Shown: one piece after another, positions 24,080 to 35,577 of the stretch | Layout of the letters: each line of letters starts with the position of its first letter | How positions within the stretch are numbered: the stretch's first letter is position 1 | Source of the DNA: Myxocyprinus asiaticus | Taxonomy: Eukaryota; Chordata; Actinopteri; Cypriniformes; Catostomidae | Length of the DNA stretch: 64,000 nucleotides | NCBI RefSeq assembly: GCF_019703515.2 | Contig: NC_059362.1 | Coordinates: 44,815,826-44,879,825 of the forward strand | Reading direction: 5' to 3' | Program-made: the position numbers and the translations under genes | The notes under the pieces: model-generated | Told to the model about the DNA's origin: nothing | The model's input: the letters and a program-made list of their open reading frames with translations, nothing else | Databases searched by the model: none

Positions 24080-24720
24080 AATAAATCCATGCGGCTCTTT
24101 CTCCAGAGCAACGTAATTTCCCCATGATGCTTGAGTAAATAACAAACATGGTACCCGAGGAAGACTTCACAATTTTATTACCTGTTGCTTCGCTTTATTT
24201 ACAGATATTCCAGAGTTGTTGTTGTGTTTGTTTCCTTAACTTTCTATTGCAACCTGCAGCAGAATTGTGCTGCAACAGTGGGGTTTCCCTCTTGCGTAAA
24301 ACTTTGGGATTCCCTCAATGTACGAGCGCATATATAAGAATGTGAGGGGCAGTCAACAGTTTACATTGGTGTGTATAAATGGGTATAGTTTATAGTGTAT
24401 GTGCTTTTCACACTGTACTCCAAGAAATGTTGAATTCCTTTGTTGACTTGTTGTTGGGCTCCAAATGATGTTTGTTATCTGCTCTGTTCACGCACATGTG
24501 CACTCCTCAAAAACCTGTTAGAACGCCGCTTATGTGTTTACATGGCCACATAAGCCGCGTTCTCCAGGGAGAAACCTGGATGTGTTAAACCGCTTTCTCT
24601 TAATCCCTTAAACGGTGTAAGGAAATCAGCGTTCTTGTTTAATTGACGTGTCAGAATGCCGCTTTCTGCAAAAGCACTGGAATAAACTGTTTTCTTAAGT
24701 GCATGTAAACGTTGTCAGTG
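24080..24720. other. No recognisable feature
   Basis: No gene or clear repeat boundary. The stretch at 24505-24720 (AAACCGCTTTCTC, AATGCCGCTTTCTGC) may be part of an unidentified repeat. Confidence 0.4.
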
Positions 24721-25159
24721 TGTAGGCCAACCCATTCTTATGAAAAGTCTTAAGAAATCGTATGAGTTGGCCCATAATTGACATAATTTACCCCCATATA
24801 GAAAAAATTTTAATAAAAAAATGTCTACGTTTAACCCCAAACCCAAACCTAAGCCTAATCATGATTTCAATAGGAAAATGACTGTTGTGTAACAAGGAAG
24901 AAAGAAAACAATGAGGGAAGCATATTACAGGTTATTGACATATATCAATCTTTTGTATTGCATACTGTATATAAATGTGGAATGAGTAACACAATTTGTT
25001 CACTGATGTTTCTTTTCTTAAAAATAAAGTTTTGGATAGGAGGCTAGCTAAAATGTGATGCCTGTATTGTATGGATTTAAAATTGTTTGCTGATTGGTTT
25101 GTCTTAAACTCATAAGAAATAGGATTTCGCCATCTCGTACAAATTATAATGAGTTGTCA

Positions 25160-27102
25160 AATCAATCAAATCAAATCACTTTTATTGTCACACAACCATA
25201 TACACAAGTGCAATAGTGTGTGAAATTCTTGGGTGCAGTTCCGAGCAACATAGCAGTCGTGACAGTGATGAGACATATACCAATTTACAATAAACATCAG
25301 ATTTACACAACACAATTTAAAATCTAATACACACAACACAATATACAAATAATAACATACAATGTACAGTATACAATACACACAATATAGAATACACATT
25401 ATACAATAAAAAAAATAGTATATTTAGTATATATAAAATGTACAGTCCGTAAAAACACCAGCCAGTTGGTTTGCGCACGCTCTGATGACACGGCCCGGAA
25501 TGCCGTCTGGACCCGCGGCTTTACGGATATTCACCCATCGGAAGGATTGGGTTACATCCGCTACAGAGATGGAGAGTGAACTAACCTCTGTAGTTTCGGC
25601 CACGAGATCTCTCTCCGTGAGGGCGGTGTTATTTCCCTCGAAACGTGCATAAAAAGTATTTAGCTCATCCGGGAGATAGGCAGCGGTGTTCATGGCAGAG
25701 TTTTTATTCCCTTTAAAGTCCGTGATGATATTAATTCCCTGCCACATGCTTCTAGAGTTGGTGGTGTTAAACTGTCCTTCAATCTTGTTCATGTACTGGC
25801 GTTTTGCTGTTCTGATAACTGGCTTGTTTATGCTCCTCCGTGTTCCCGGAATTAAAAGCGGAGGTCCGCGCATTAAGTGCCGCGCAAACATCGCTATTAA
25901 TCCAAGCTTTCTGGTTCGGGTAGATCCATATTGTTTTGGACGGAACAACATCCTCTACGCACTTTCTGATGAAACACGTTACGCTATCAGCGTAAAGCTC
26001 GATGTCGTCATCAGAGGCGGACCGGAACATCTCCCAGTCCATGTGATCAAAACAGTCTTGTAGTGTAGAGTCTGATTGGTCCGACCAGCACTGGATCGTT
26101 CTGAGGGTGGGTGCTTCCTGTTTCAGTTTCTGACTGTAAGTGGGCAGAAGCAGAACGGAAGAGTGATCCGATTTGCCAAATGGTGGGCGGGGGAGGGATT
26201 TGTAGCCATCCCGGAAGGGAGAGTAGCAATGGTCCAAAACCTGGTCCCCTCGTGTGGTAATTTGGTGCGATTGATTTGAGGATTGGCTTTGTTAAAGTCC
26301 CTGGTCACAATGAACGTGGCCTCAGGGTGCGCAGTTTCCTGCTTGCTTATAATCCCGTACAGTTCCTTGAGTGCCCGATCTGTGTCGGCTTGTGGCGGGA
26401 TGTACACAGCTGTGATAATGATCGTTGTGAATTCCCTCGGTAGCCAGAATGGTCGACACAGAAGCATGAGAAATTCCAGATCAGGAGAGCAGAAAGACTT
26501 GATAGAATGTACGTTCCTCTGATCACACCAGGATTTGTTGATCATAAAACATACACCACCACCTCTGCTTTTACCTGAGAGGTCTTTCGCTCTGTCCGCT
26601 CGGTGCACGGAGAACCCCGCGGGTTCCATGGCTGAGTCTGGAATCTCCACAGACATCCAAGTTTCTGTAAGGCAGATAATGCAGCAGTCCCTCGTCTCTC
26701 ATAGGAAAGAGATATGCGCTCTCAGCTTGCAGAGTTTGTTGTCCAGAGACTGAACATTTGCCAGTAGAATAGTGGGTAGTGGGGGTCGATTTGCACGACG
26801 TCTTACTCTGATGAGAACGCCGGCTCTGTTTCCCCTTTTCCTTCTGCGTTTCCACGGCTGGGCTGCCCAGACAAAGGGCTCCGCTGGCGTGTTTGTAAAC
26901 AACGGGTCGGCATTGAGGAATTTGAAGTCCGGTTTACAGTGTGTAAGTGCAGAACCAATGTCCAAAAGTGTTTGTCTGTCGTAGACAATAAGGCAGACAA
27001 CATCCAAGACAAAAAACTTAAGAATTGTAAACAAAACAAACAAAAAACTGCAATGTTGTGTCGGAGCTCGCAACGCAGCAGCCATACTCGGCGCCATCTT
27101 GA
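25160..27102 (-). mobile_element. Non-LTR retrotransposon (LINE) 1, internally deleted
   Basis: Minus-strand element. The 5' end begins a few bases before ATG 27097 (CTCAAGATGGCGCCGAG). An endonuclease region and the start of a reverse transcriptase are readable to about 25440. The rest of the reverse transcriptase is missing, and the 3' untranslated part (25160-25330) ends in TGATT repeats (plus-strand AATCAATCAAATCAAATCAC), a simple tail typical of such elements. GTCA occurs at both junctions (25156-25159 and 27103-27106) and may be a short target duplication. Confidence 0.85.
25440..27097 (-). pseudogene. LINE 1 ORF2 pseudogene: AP-endonuclease and RT start
   Basis: Reads from ATG 27097 (MAPSMAAALRAPTQ). 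Endonuclease motifs: ILLANVQSLDNKL near 26745-26780, LTETWM just after an in-frame stop at 26699-26701, YIPPQAD, and VTRDFNKANP, where the usual G-D-F-N has become R-D-F-N. The final endonuclease motif KSDHSSVLL is readable near 26155-26180 after a frameshift between about 26237 and 26300. A linker follows, then RKAAGPDGIPGRVIRACANQ at about 25440-25520, the start of the reverse transcriptase. Coding stops there because of the deletion. The palm motif with YxDD is absent. It is a non-functional copy. Confidence 0.85.
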
Positions 27103-27126
27103 GTCATGAGACTATGTTGTGTAGGC

Positions 27127-27540
27127 ATGTGTGTACAGTACAGGAATGTGACTGTACAGTTAATTTTGTTGCACTAATACCACAGTTCGAAAGATGTTCA
27201 AATGAATCACAAAGGAAATATGATTTCTGTAATTCATCAAATACAAACGTCTCTTTTATGCTCTGATAACTGCTGTTGTAAGCCCCAAGCAGCCAGAAAC
27301 TTTATATCTGCTTTTACCTTAGGGAGTTTTCTAAACAATGAGCCATTTTTTACTTGTCTGTGAGCTTGCTTGGAGGAATAATCCAATGATCTATCTTAGA
27401 TATCCAGAACAAAATATGCCATCCAGAAGGAAAAGCATGCAAAACAAATCATAAGGAAAATATGTCTTCGCTTATTGATGATAAAATGTTATATATCTTT
27501 GCAAAGGGGAGGATCTCAGCTTTTTAATGATATTTAATGA
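27127..27540. other. No recognisable feature
   Basis: AT-rich, no gene or repeat boundary seen. Confidence 0.5.
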
Positions 27541-29110
27541 AACAACAAGGGTGGTGTTAAGGTTAAGCAATTAGCAAAAACACTTTTAGTGCATTGTGTC
27601 TTTTCCAATTTTGGTGAGAGTGCTAATTCTAAGTGCAATTTTCATGCCAGCGCAAAGTGCAAGTGGGCATGGGTGAGAGTGTTTGCACTATCTGTGGGTG
27701 TATACACTCAAACTTTGGGGTGTTTTGTATGTTAATAAAGTGGCGCAAAGCACAATTAGCTATTTTCCTGAGAAATACAGTAGGTCATTGCGCTACAGGC
27801 CTGGCCCACCCAATCACAAGCCCGAACAAGACCGCAGGTGAAACACGGGTGAGCAGGACGACCGCAAACAGTCCCAGAGAGGCTGATAGAAAGCACCCTA
27901 AACACATACATCGCTGTCTGGACCAGCGCAGCCAACAATACAGTCACAGAGAAGGGGATTCCTTGAGGTAGGATACAAAAACATTTTCGGTAGTATTTTA
28001 TAACTAAATATCATAGCACTGGAATGATGGCAAACGGGAGAGAGTTCACAGCAAGTATGTAGTTTGTTGCGCAAAAGAATGTAAGACAAAAATGGTCCAT
28101 ATTTCTATTCTTCTAATCCATTGCAAAAAGCCCATTTACACTAACAAATTATTTTAAATAGAGCGCAACAGTCTCGTTCCGTAAGTAAAAATCCCATTCA
28201 TTTCCCATAGACTAATTGATTTTCAACGATACTTATAAACCTTTAAAGACAGACCTACCATGAGCTACGAGATTGTGCATCTATGGTATATGCTTCCTTT
28301 GAAGTCATCCGTCTGCGTTATTTCAACGTTATTGTTTACAAATTGTGTTTGATAGCGGAATTCATGGTAAACAACTACATTACCTATGGTCCAGCAGAGA
28401 AAGATTCACCAATCGGAGAACCGCGTCCAACGAAACCCGCGCAACTACGCGCTCCCATGACACACTGTGAATGACGTAATCGAGCCGGTTTCCCTTGACC
28501 CTTAAACTACTTGTATATTTGTATATATCAGAATATTTAGTATTAAACTTAAAATATATTGTTTCTATACTTATCAACAACCTAAAATCAATAGTTTTAT
28601 ATATTTCCATTGTTTTTTTATATAATGACATCATTTGCAATGCTTCATGGGATTGTAGTTTGTGCCCTCATGAAAGACGGTAAGTATGCAAACTTGTACC
28701 CTTGTCTTGATGTCTGATTTTCAATACTTTTTTGCCTCAAAACAAAGTTTGTGATGTTTTGATTCACCTCAGAACTGGTTTGTTTGGTTCATTGCTTACA
28801 ACTCTTTTATGAAGGATTTTATAAAAAGTCTATGGAAGAAATGAATGGGGAAAATACTTCCGGAACCCAGATGGCTGAAAAAGTGGGTAGGCACTGTTGT
28901 TCTCTATTGGCTGTAAATTGCATTTGACCCAGTCCATTAGCACTTTGGACATGCGATTTCACCAATCCTCTTGCGCTTAGACTTAGCGCATGCTTGCACG
29001 AAAATATCAAAACTTCATGGCCATGCACTGACTTTGTGCATATGATGTACTGACTTTGTGCATATGATGTACTGCATTGCATATTGCTCTTAAAATAGAG
29101 CGATATGTCA
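27541..29110. mobile_element. Eroded MITE complex (GCGC-rich hAT-like family)
   Basis: Two parts match a family rich in GCGCAAAG and GTGCATTG: 27580-27800 (ACTCAAACTTTGGGGTGTTT, TTAATAAAGTGGCGCAAAGC, GGTCATTGCGCTACAGGCC) and 28930-29105 (CTTGCGCTTAGACTTAGCGC, ATCAAAACTTCATGGCCATG, GCTCTTAAAATAGAGC). The second part is also present at 33448-33539. The part between, 27850-28925, has a different repeat-like segment (GAACCCAGATGGCTGAAAAA). TGACTTTGTGCATATGATGT is duplicated in tandem at 29029-29070. No coding potential. Boundaries are approximate. Confidence 0.5.
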
Positions 29111-29772
29111 TGTGATTTTGTCATGATAAAAATATCACAAAGCAAAAAACGTAATGGTTCTAAACAAGCTTAATTTTCTTTATACAAAATATAATTTCTT
29201 AATTTAGATTAAAATTAAAATTTTAGGCTGAAATATGCCTCAAACATGTTCTTGACTGGTTTTGTGACATTCACCCTTATAGGAAAAGTCAATTAGGTGG
29301 TAAATGAGCAAGTTGTCCTTTTCTGACTTTATGACACAGGGCTTTTCACCACTCTGCTCCTCCATTAAAATTCTGCCAATGCTAACAAGCCATCATTGTT
29401 TTCGATAATTATCCAAGGCGTCAGTCATTAATTACCTCCTCATTTACATTTGTGCATGCACGCCTTCTTATTCGATCAGCACACATCTCTGTATGTCAAA
29501 CGACACATGCTTTCACATACTAACATGCTGGATGAGTCAATATGGTGCATTTATGACAGCTGACACGTCTGTACTGCTCTGACATTCAATGCAGACTCTC
29601 TTTATCTTTGAATGTCAGAGAAGTAATGAGGGGAATGAGTGCTATTTGATGCCATGGAATGAGAGAAAAGTACAAAACAAGTATACCAGAAAATACCCAG
29701 ATAGTATAGAGTACATTTTCAAAGTATTTATCCATGCATGCTTTGTGAAATAATATTACCCAAAGCCCTTTT
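29111..29772. other. No recognisable feature
   Basis: AT-rich with no gene, RNA gene or clear repeat end. Confidence 0.5.
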
Positions 29773-30716
29773 TTGAGGGAAGCATCTTACAGGTTATTGA
29801 CATGCACTCAAAAAAAAAAAAAAAAAAAAATGTTAAATTTAAATGAACTAAAGCAACACAGTTCTAGAACATTGTGTCACAACTTGATTTCATTGCGTTC
29901 TATTAATTTTAATTTGTCAAATGGAAGTAAACATAATCCATTTGAGTTGGGACTAAATTGAATACTTTTTGTGGTGTTAATGAGCTTTGCATGGCACTAG
30001 GGAGAGTAAATGTTAAAATTATGTGTTATTTTATGTGTTTTTGTGCAAGATGAATATAAAGGGGGATAATTGTTAGTGTTTAATGTTTTGTTATGTTGAG
30101 ATTTAGAAGAGTTTCTGTTATGTTGGAGTTTTAAGCTAACGATGAGAACAGATAGATGTCACAGGTTGATTGCTTGCTTCGTTGAACAAATGCAGTGCTA
30201 ATCATAGCATAGTTACCAAACTAAACTCTGTAGTACTTCCAGGCAGCATGTATTTAGCATGCAAATTATTTTCTTTCACTAGTACATAAAGATATAGAAG
30301 AGATGTATTTGAGTTATATTGGCTCTAATTTTGTTGGGTTTATCCAATTCAACTATGTTCTTTCTACACAGAGTATTTGTGTTGAGATTTCACAGTAATT
30401 TTAACTTAGGAAAACGTATTTCAAACACGTGGAACCACTGTCCACGACTGAATCAAGTTCAGCCAAAGAGCTACTTTTTTGAGTGTTCATCAGTCATTTG
30501 TATTGCAAAAATATGAAATGAGTAACCAAATTTGTTCACATACATTTCCTTTCTTAATTAAAATGGCATTATTGTATCAATTTGAAATTTTGTTGGTTGA
30601 TTGGTTGGTCTCCATGGAAATAAAAATGTATACCTTTTCGTACGAGCCAAGTCATACGCTATCTTACTATTTCGACATATCGCCCAAATTATAACGAGCT
30701 GTCATGAGACTATGTT
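29773..30716. mobile_element. MITE of the 24728 family, left-truncated and split
   Basis: GAGGGAAGCATCTTACAGGT (29775-29794) matches 24914-24933, and CAAATTATAACGAGCTGTCA followed by TGAGACTATGTTTG matches the right end of the 24728-27119 element. The left terminus is missing. The body is interrupted by an inverted-repeat insert at 29805-30485. Confidence 0.65.
29805..30485. mobile_element. Inverted-repeat element with CACTCAAAAAA ends
   Basis: Starts CACTCAAAAAAA (an A-run of about 20) and ends TTTTTTGAGTG. It includes a segment with ACAGTTCTAGAACATTGTGT. No open frame looks like a transposase. The outer MITE can be realigned across it, which marks it as a later insertion, but the target duplication is not clear. 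Confidence 0.6.
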
Positions 30717-32034
30717 TGACAGTTCTATTTCTTCGTTTTGAGTTGGAAAAAATTACGAGGTTGAAGCTGCAGTCATTTTGAAATTTATTTTTTTAATTAC
30801 ATTTTCAGGTAATAAATTCGGCTTGATGCTCTCAAACAGTACGCGGGTCTGTAGTATCAAGACGCAATTTTATGACATGATAGAATTTCCAATACTGACG
30901 TACAATCTTACTACGTGCTCAAAAGTATGTACTTTCCCATCACCAGCAAAGTGCATACTATTAGTGCATAGTATGTGAACTGGGAAGCGGCCAACTAAAC
31001 TTAAACTAAACTGCATATTCAGCTCAGAAATAATTTTGGTTATGACATAACAAACATGAGATTATTAACATATGACCGCCCACATTTACAAATCATCACC
31101 AATGTAAAATTCAGCAACTTGCCTTCCTTGATGGACCACTGTAGCAAAAATATGGGCACTTTAAATATTCCACATCTAATGTGGACACTTCAGTACCAGT
31201 AAATTATTTCAACTCTGTCATTTTCAAAAGGTAAATCATTCATAAAATGAAGACATGATCCGGTTAGATCTTTTACAAGAAAACAGCATGTCTCTCCTGC
31301 TTTGATATCTGAATTTACAGATGACTGTGAAGATTAAACATGTCTTTCCACAGATCCTAAATTATGTACATTACCCCAGGAACTTACTAATGGAGCTATT
31401 AGGTCATTATGGTTGCTTATACATTTCCCTCTAATTTATAATAATAATTTTCTCCTGTTGAAAGTCGGCACTGAAATATGGTCTGATTATTATGGCACAG
31501 GGAGTCTGATAACATTAACGTCGCACAGCAGCACGCTAAATGAGGATTATTCAGCAAAACATAACTTCTGCTGCAAACACATACTTAGTTTATGCATGTG
31601 TTTTGGGGGCTTAAAAATAGTGTTTTTATATTATTACATTAACACAGTATTACTGTGTTTTGACTTTGTAAGGCAGTATAATGTTCAAAAACTTGACCAT
31701 TGTGACAACATAAATTTCAGGGCTAGTTTATAAAGTTTAACACTGCATAGATGTTTGTTTTTCCAGGGACAGTTGAACATAATAATACTATCAGAAAAAC
31801 TAATGCATCAACAATCAGTTGAAAACGTGGGTAAATTCATATAGACTCAGCCAATTACACCCAATTGAACTGACACCATCAAATCATTTTACGTGATCAT
31901 ATGCTATGCACACATGCTCGTTTGCAGCCTTGATTGAATTGGGTAATTTCAGTCAAAAGTCCAAAAATAACTTACGCAGCAGACTTCAGTATAGTGTAAT
32001 CGATTTTAGCACCATGATAAACTACCAGCACACA
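30717..32034. other. No recognisable feature
   Basis: 1.3 kb of AT-rich sequence; no supported gene or repeat. Confidence 0.5.
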
Positions 32035-32915
32035 TACAGTGGCAAGAAAATGTATGTGAACCCTTTGGAATTATCTGGTTTTCTGCATTAATTGGTCATA
32101 AAATGTGATCTCATCTTCATCAAAGTCACAAGTATAGACAAACACAATATGCTTAAGCTAACAACACACAAACAATCATAATATTTAATGTCTTTACTGG
32201 ACACATCCCATTAAACATTCACAGTGCTGTGGAAAATGTAAGTGAACCTTTAGTTTCAGGTAACTGTGGATTAGACCTGCACAATGTTCAGAAGGAATTT
32301 TGGACCATTCTTCCTTACAGAACTGCTTCAGCTCAGCCATATTCTTAGGATGTCTGGTGTGAACGGCTCTCTTGAGGTCACTTCACAGCATCTCTATTGG
32401 GTTAAGGTCTGGGCTCTGACTGGGTCACTCCAAAAGGTGGATTTCTTTATTTGAAGCTATTCTGTAGTGGACTTACTTTGATGTTTAGGGTCATTGTCCT
32501 GCTGCATCACTCAACTTCTTCTGAGCTTCAGCTGGCGCACAGCCACCCTGACATTATCCTGTACGATATCTTGATAAACTTGGAAATTAATTTTTCATTC
32601 AATGATGGCAATGGTCCAGGCCCCGAAGCAGCAAAGCAGCCCCAAATCATGATGCTCCCTCCACCGTACTTTTACCGTTGGGATGATTATTTCATGTTGG
32701 TATGCTGTGCCCTTTTTACGCCATATGAAGTGCTGCATGTTCTTTCCAAACAATTCAACCTTAGTCCACAACATATCATCAACACCATCAGTCCACAAAA
32801 AATTTTCCCAGTTGCATTGTGGAGTATAAAGGTGGTCTTTGGCAAAATTCAGTTGTGCAGCAATGTTTTTGTTGGAAAGCAGCGGCTTCTTTCATGGTGT
32901 CCTGCCATGGACACC

Positions 32916-33539
32916 ATGGGCTCTATTTTTGTGAGTGCTCAAAGCGCAACACACTATGAACGTATGATGAGACAGTAAGGTCATCAGGCTGGAACGACAA
33001 GTAGAGCTGCGTGTCATCTGCGTAGCAGTGGTAGGAAAAGCCATGTGCCTCAATGACTGGTCCGAGTGATGTTGTGTATATCGAGAAGAGGAGGGGTCCA
33101 AGCACTGATCCTTGAGGAACACCAGGGGTCAGCTTGTGTGTCTTGGACACCTCTCCTCTCCAGGAGACCTTGAAAGATCTGCCGATGAGGTATGACTCAA
33201 CCCATCCAAGCACAATTCCTGTGATGCCCAGGTCAGAGCGGGTGGACAGAAGAATCTTGTGGTTCACTGTGTCGAAAGCACCAGACAAGTCAAGGAGGAT
33301 GAGGACGGATGATTTAGAGTTAGCGCTTGCCAATTGCAGGGTTTCAGCTACCGACAAGAGGGCAGTCTCTGTTGAGTGTCCTTTTTTAAAGCCAGACTTT
33401 CTCTGAGAGAAAAGCAGACAACTGGTTGAATACGACCCTCTCAATACCAAAACTTCATGGACATGCCCACTGACTTTGCGCTTATGACTTAAGGCATTGC
33501 GTTGTGAGAAACGCTTGAACTCTTAAAATTGGGCCCCAT
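32916..33539. mobile_element. Hybrid insert: GGGCTC/GGGCCC-ended MITE carrying LINE sequence
   Basis: The outer 40-90 bases form an inverted pair: GGGCTCTATTTTTGTGAGTG at the left and CTCTTAAAATTGGGCCC at the right. AACTTCATGGACATGCCCAC and TGACTTTGCGCTTATGAC near the right match the MITE at 28990-29080. Between them, about 32965-33447, is a piece of LINE reverse transcriptase in minus orientation. CAT or CCAT occurs at both outer junctions; the duplication length is not resolved. Confidence 0.6.
32965..33447 (-). pseudogene. LINE reverse transcriptase fragment
   Basis: About 160 codons, open throughout. Motifs in order: SGFKKGHSTETALL, VLILLDLSGAFDTVNHKILL (first catalytic Asp), SYLIGRSFKV, LTPGVPQGSVLGPLLFSIYT, and YHCYADDTQLYLSF (the catalytic YADD). 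This is the palm region of an APE-type non-LTR retrotransposon of the L2/CR1/Jockey kind. Both ends are cut: the N-terminal side joins MITE sequence at about 33447, and the C-terminal side joins MITE sequence near 32965 and is read out into it. The lack of stops across the piece suggests a younger age than the Tc1 shell. Confidence 0.88.
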
Positions 33540-33878
33540 GTCTGTTTAATGTTTTCTGTATAGTAGACTCATGAACAGAGATGTTAACCAGTTCCAGTTA
33601 TTCCTTCAAGTCTTTAGCTGCCACTCTAGGGTTCTTTTTTACTTCATTGAGCATTCTGCGGTGTGCCCTTTGAGTCATCTTGGCTGGATGGCCACTTCTA
33701 GAGAGAGTAGCTACAGTACCAAATCATCTCCATTTATAGATAAATTGTCTAACTGTGTACAGATGAATATCTAAGCTCTTCTTCGAGATAACTTTGTATC
33801 CCTTTCCAGTTTATGCAAAGCAACAATTCTAGATCGTAGGTCTTCTGAGATCTCTTTTTTGTGAGGCATGGTCCACGT

Positions 33879-34582
33879 TAGAGGTCTTCTCGGGTCCTAA
33901 GATCTGTACCCGACCCAAATCACTTCTAACCCGAACCCAATGTGCATAAATACATTTTTAAAAAGAAAAACGTGACCCGAGACAGACCCGATAAAATTAG
34001 ACCCAAGTCCGACCCGATCCGAACAAACTTTTTTTAGAATCCAACTGGACCTGAATGTAAAAGCAGTGATGTCTGCACAGCCTGCACGCGCCAGTATCCA
34101 GGAGGGTCTGGTAAATTACACATAGAAGCGTGGATTGACAGAGAACAGAGAAGAAGGGAGATAATAACGTTCGTCATGTTGAATTAAAATTACTGACTGT
34201 AAACCCTACTGATGTGCAATTGCTTTGTTTTTACAATCACACAGTGGTGTAAGAGTTCTTGGCAAAGGCAGGGGGTTTGGTAAATTTCACGTAGGGGCGC
34301 GGATTGTCAGAGAACAGAGAAAAAGTGTGATAATAACTTTGTCATAGAATTATTTAATGTGTATTTGTATTAAATAATAAAATATTGTTAAACGGCCAAA
34401 ACGAATAATGGAAAGTTGGGATATTTTATAAGAATTTGGGTATTCTTGGGTGCATTTAGTAAAAGCGCAATATTAGTCCTGACTCGTGTCTGAGGCACTT
34501 GTCAAAGTTTTGGACCCGAACCCCTGCGGGTCTCGGGTTGGACCTTGGGTTTTAAGGTCCAATTGGCCCGTGAAGACCTCTA
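33879..34582. mobile_element. Non-autonomous hAT-like element, copy 2, nested in Tc1
   Basis: Ends TAGAGGTCTTCTCGGGTCC on the left and its inverted relative on the right (TAGAGGTCTTCACGGGCC). Target duplication GTCCACGT (33871-33878) and GTCCCTGT (34583-34590), six of eight. Same family as 1445-2117: all four termini share TAGAGGTCT. Insertion lies two bases before the start codon of the Tc1 transposase, in its 5' untranslated leader. Confidence 0.87.
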
Positions 34583-34928
34583 GTCCCTGTCAGCAGAAGC
34601 TTCTAGTGAATAGCAAACTCAAAATGTTTGAGTGCTTTTTATAAGTCAAAGTAGCTATAACCCACACCTCCAATCTTGTTACATTAATTGGAACCAGGTT
34701 TGCCAACTCCTGACTCTAATTAGCTCTAATAATCTAATAATACATACTTTTTCCTACCAACACTTTGAATGTTTGAATGATGTATTCAACAGGTACAAGG
34801 ACAATACAATAATTTGTGTGTTATTAGTTAAAACAAATAGTTTTAGTGCATTATTGTAATTTAAAACCAGATTTTAAGACAAATTTATACATAAATGCAG
34901 ATTATTCACATACTTTTTCTTGCCACTG

Positions 34929-34955
34929 TATATATATATATATATATATATACAG
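34929..34955. repeat. TA microsatellite beside Tc1
   Basis: A run of TA units directly abuts the right end of the Tc1 element, as expected for TA-targeted insertion into a TA repeat or for later expansion of the flanking TA. Confidence 0.9.
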
Positions 34956-35038
34956 TATATGTATATAAAAAAACATTGTTTTTATTTTATTCTTATTTTT
35001 TATTTCTTGTTTTTAACAGATTTTTATGTATGTTTTAA

Positions 35039-35112
35039 TCTCTATGTAAAGCACTTTGTATTACCATTGTATATGAAATGTGCTATATAAATAAATGTCC
35101 CATGCCTTGCCT
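35039..35112 (+). mobile_element. LINE 3' tail, 5'-truncated
   Basis: ATGTAAAGCACTTTGTATTA, CCATTGTATATGAAATGTGC and TATATAAATAAATG followed by CATGCCTTGCC match, in plus orientation, the 3' ends of the minus-strand LINE pieces at 42796 and 50405. Only about 75 bases remain. Confidence 0.7.
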
Positions 35113-35577
35113 GTGTAGATGTTGATTAATTGTTATAAAAAACCATAATCACCTAATAGCTTGCATGATAGCATGCTATTACTTATACCTAAAAATATAC
35201 TAGCAGTGAGTGTTGTGATAGTCTTTCAGTGCCTCTGTTTACTGCTAATTATATTCTTGCTGTGCAGTGATGAAATAACAAAGGCAAACTTTTAACATCT
35301 TTGAGGCAGGATTCCCCAAACAAACACTTCAACCTGACAGCAACAAACTTACTATTAATTCCACCATAATTACCTTGTACATTCATGCGTGGCGCCTGGA
35401 AGTTTTGAGATGTAGAAAAACAGCATAAAACAAACTTTTCTCAGAAATGATAAAAGGTAATGCATTTTGGATGATTATCTTCTAAACTTATGTTTTGAAG
35501 GGTAATAATGCTGCCAGATAGCTCTAATCTGTGCTTTTCAGATAGCCCTAATATCTGACTTACAGTGAATGTCAAAT
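35113..35577. other. No recognisable feature
   Basis: No gene or repeat boundary seen. Confidence 0.5.

Larger units (their letters stand above)
24728..27119. mobile_element. MITE (CAACCC...GTTG family), split by a LINE
   Basis: Left end CAACCCATTCTTATG, right end CATGAGACTATGTTG (inverted: CAACATAGTCTCATG). TGTAGGC lies on both sides (24721-24727 and 27120-27126). The flanks match the element at 52795-53661, which has an 8-bp duplication and ends CAACACACTCTCATG / CATGAGATTGGGTTG, so they are probably one superfamily. The middle, 25160-27102, is a LINE insert; the interrupted core (AAATTATAATGAGTTGTCA | TGAGACTATG) is seen uninterrupted at 30685-30713. Confidence 0.75.
32258..33869 (-). pseudogene. 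Tc1 transposase pseudogene (second copy of element A)
   Basis: Start codon at 33869-33867. The N-terminal region lies between 33540 and 33869, the catalytic core between about 32300 and 32915. Near the first catalytic Asp (WTD, about 32793) there is an insertion of roughly 21 bases, so that WTDG is followed by extra residues before KVELFGK. The end of the coding region is also shortened near 32258. The insert at 32916-33539 separates the DNA-binding part from the catalytic part. Many frameshifts and stops; not functional. Confidence 0.88.
32037..34928 (-). mobile_element. Tc1-type transposon A, second copy, split by two insertions
   Basis: Same family as 10051-11414, on the minus strand. Left end CAGTGGCAAGAAAATGTATG after TA (32035-32036); right end TACTTTTTCTTGCCACTG before TA (34929-34930), so both TA flanks are intact. 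It is interrupted by an insert at about 32916-33539 and by a hAT-like element at 33879-34582. Without them it would be about 1.55 kb. Confidence 0.92.

Noticed and set aside
32965..33447. Domesticated reverse transcriptase
   Set aside because: The frame is open but truncated on both sides and its end runs into MITE sequence; it is a LINE fragment.
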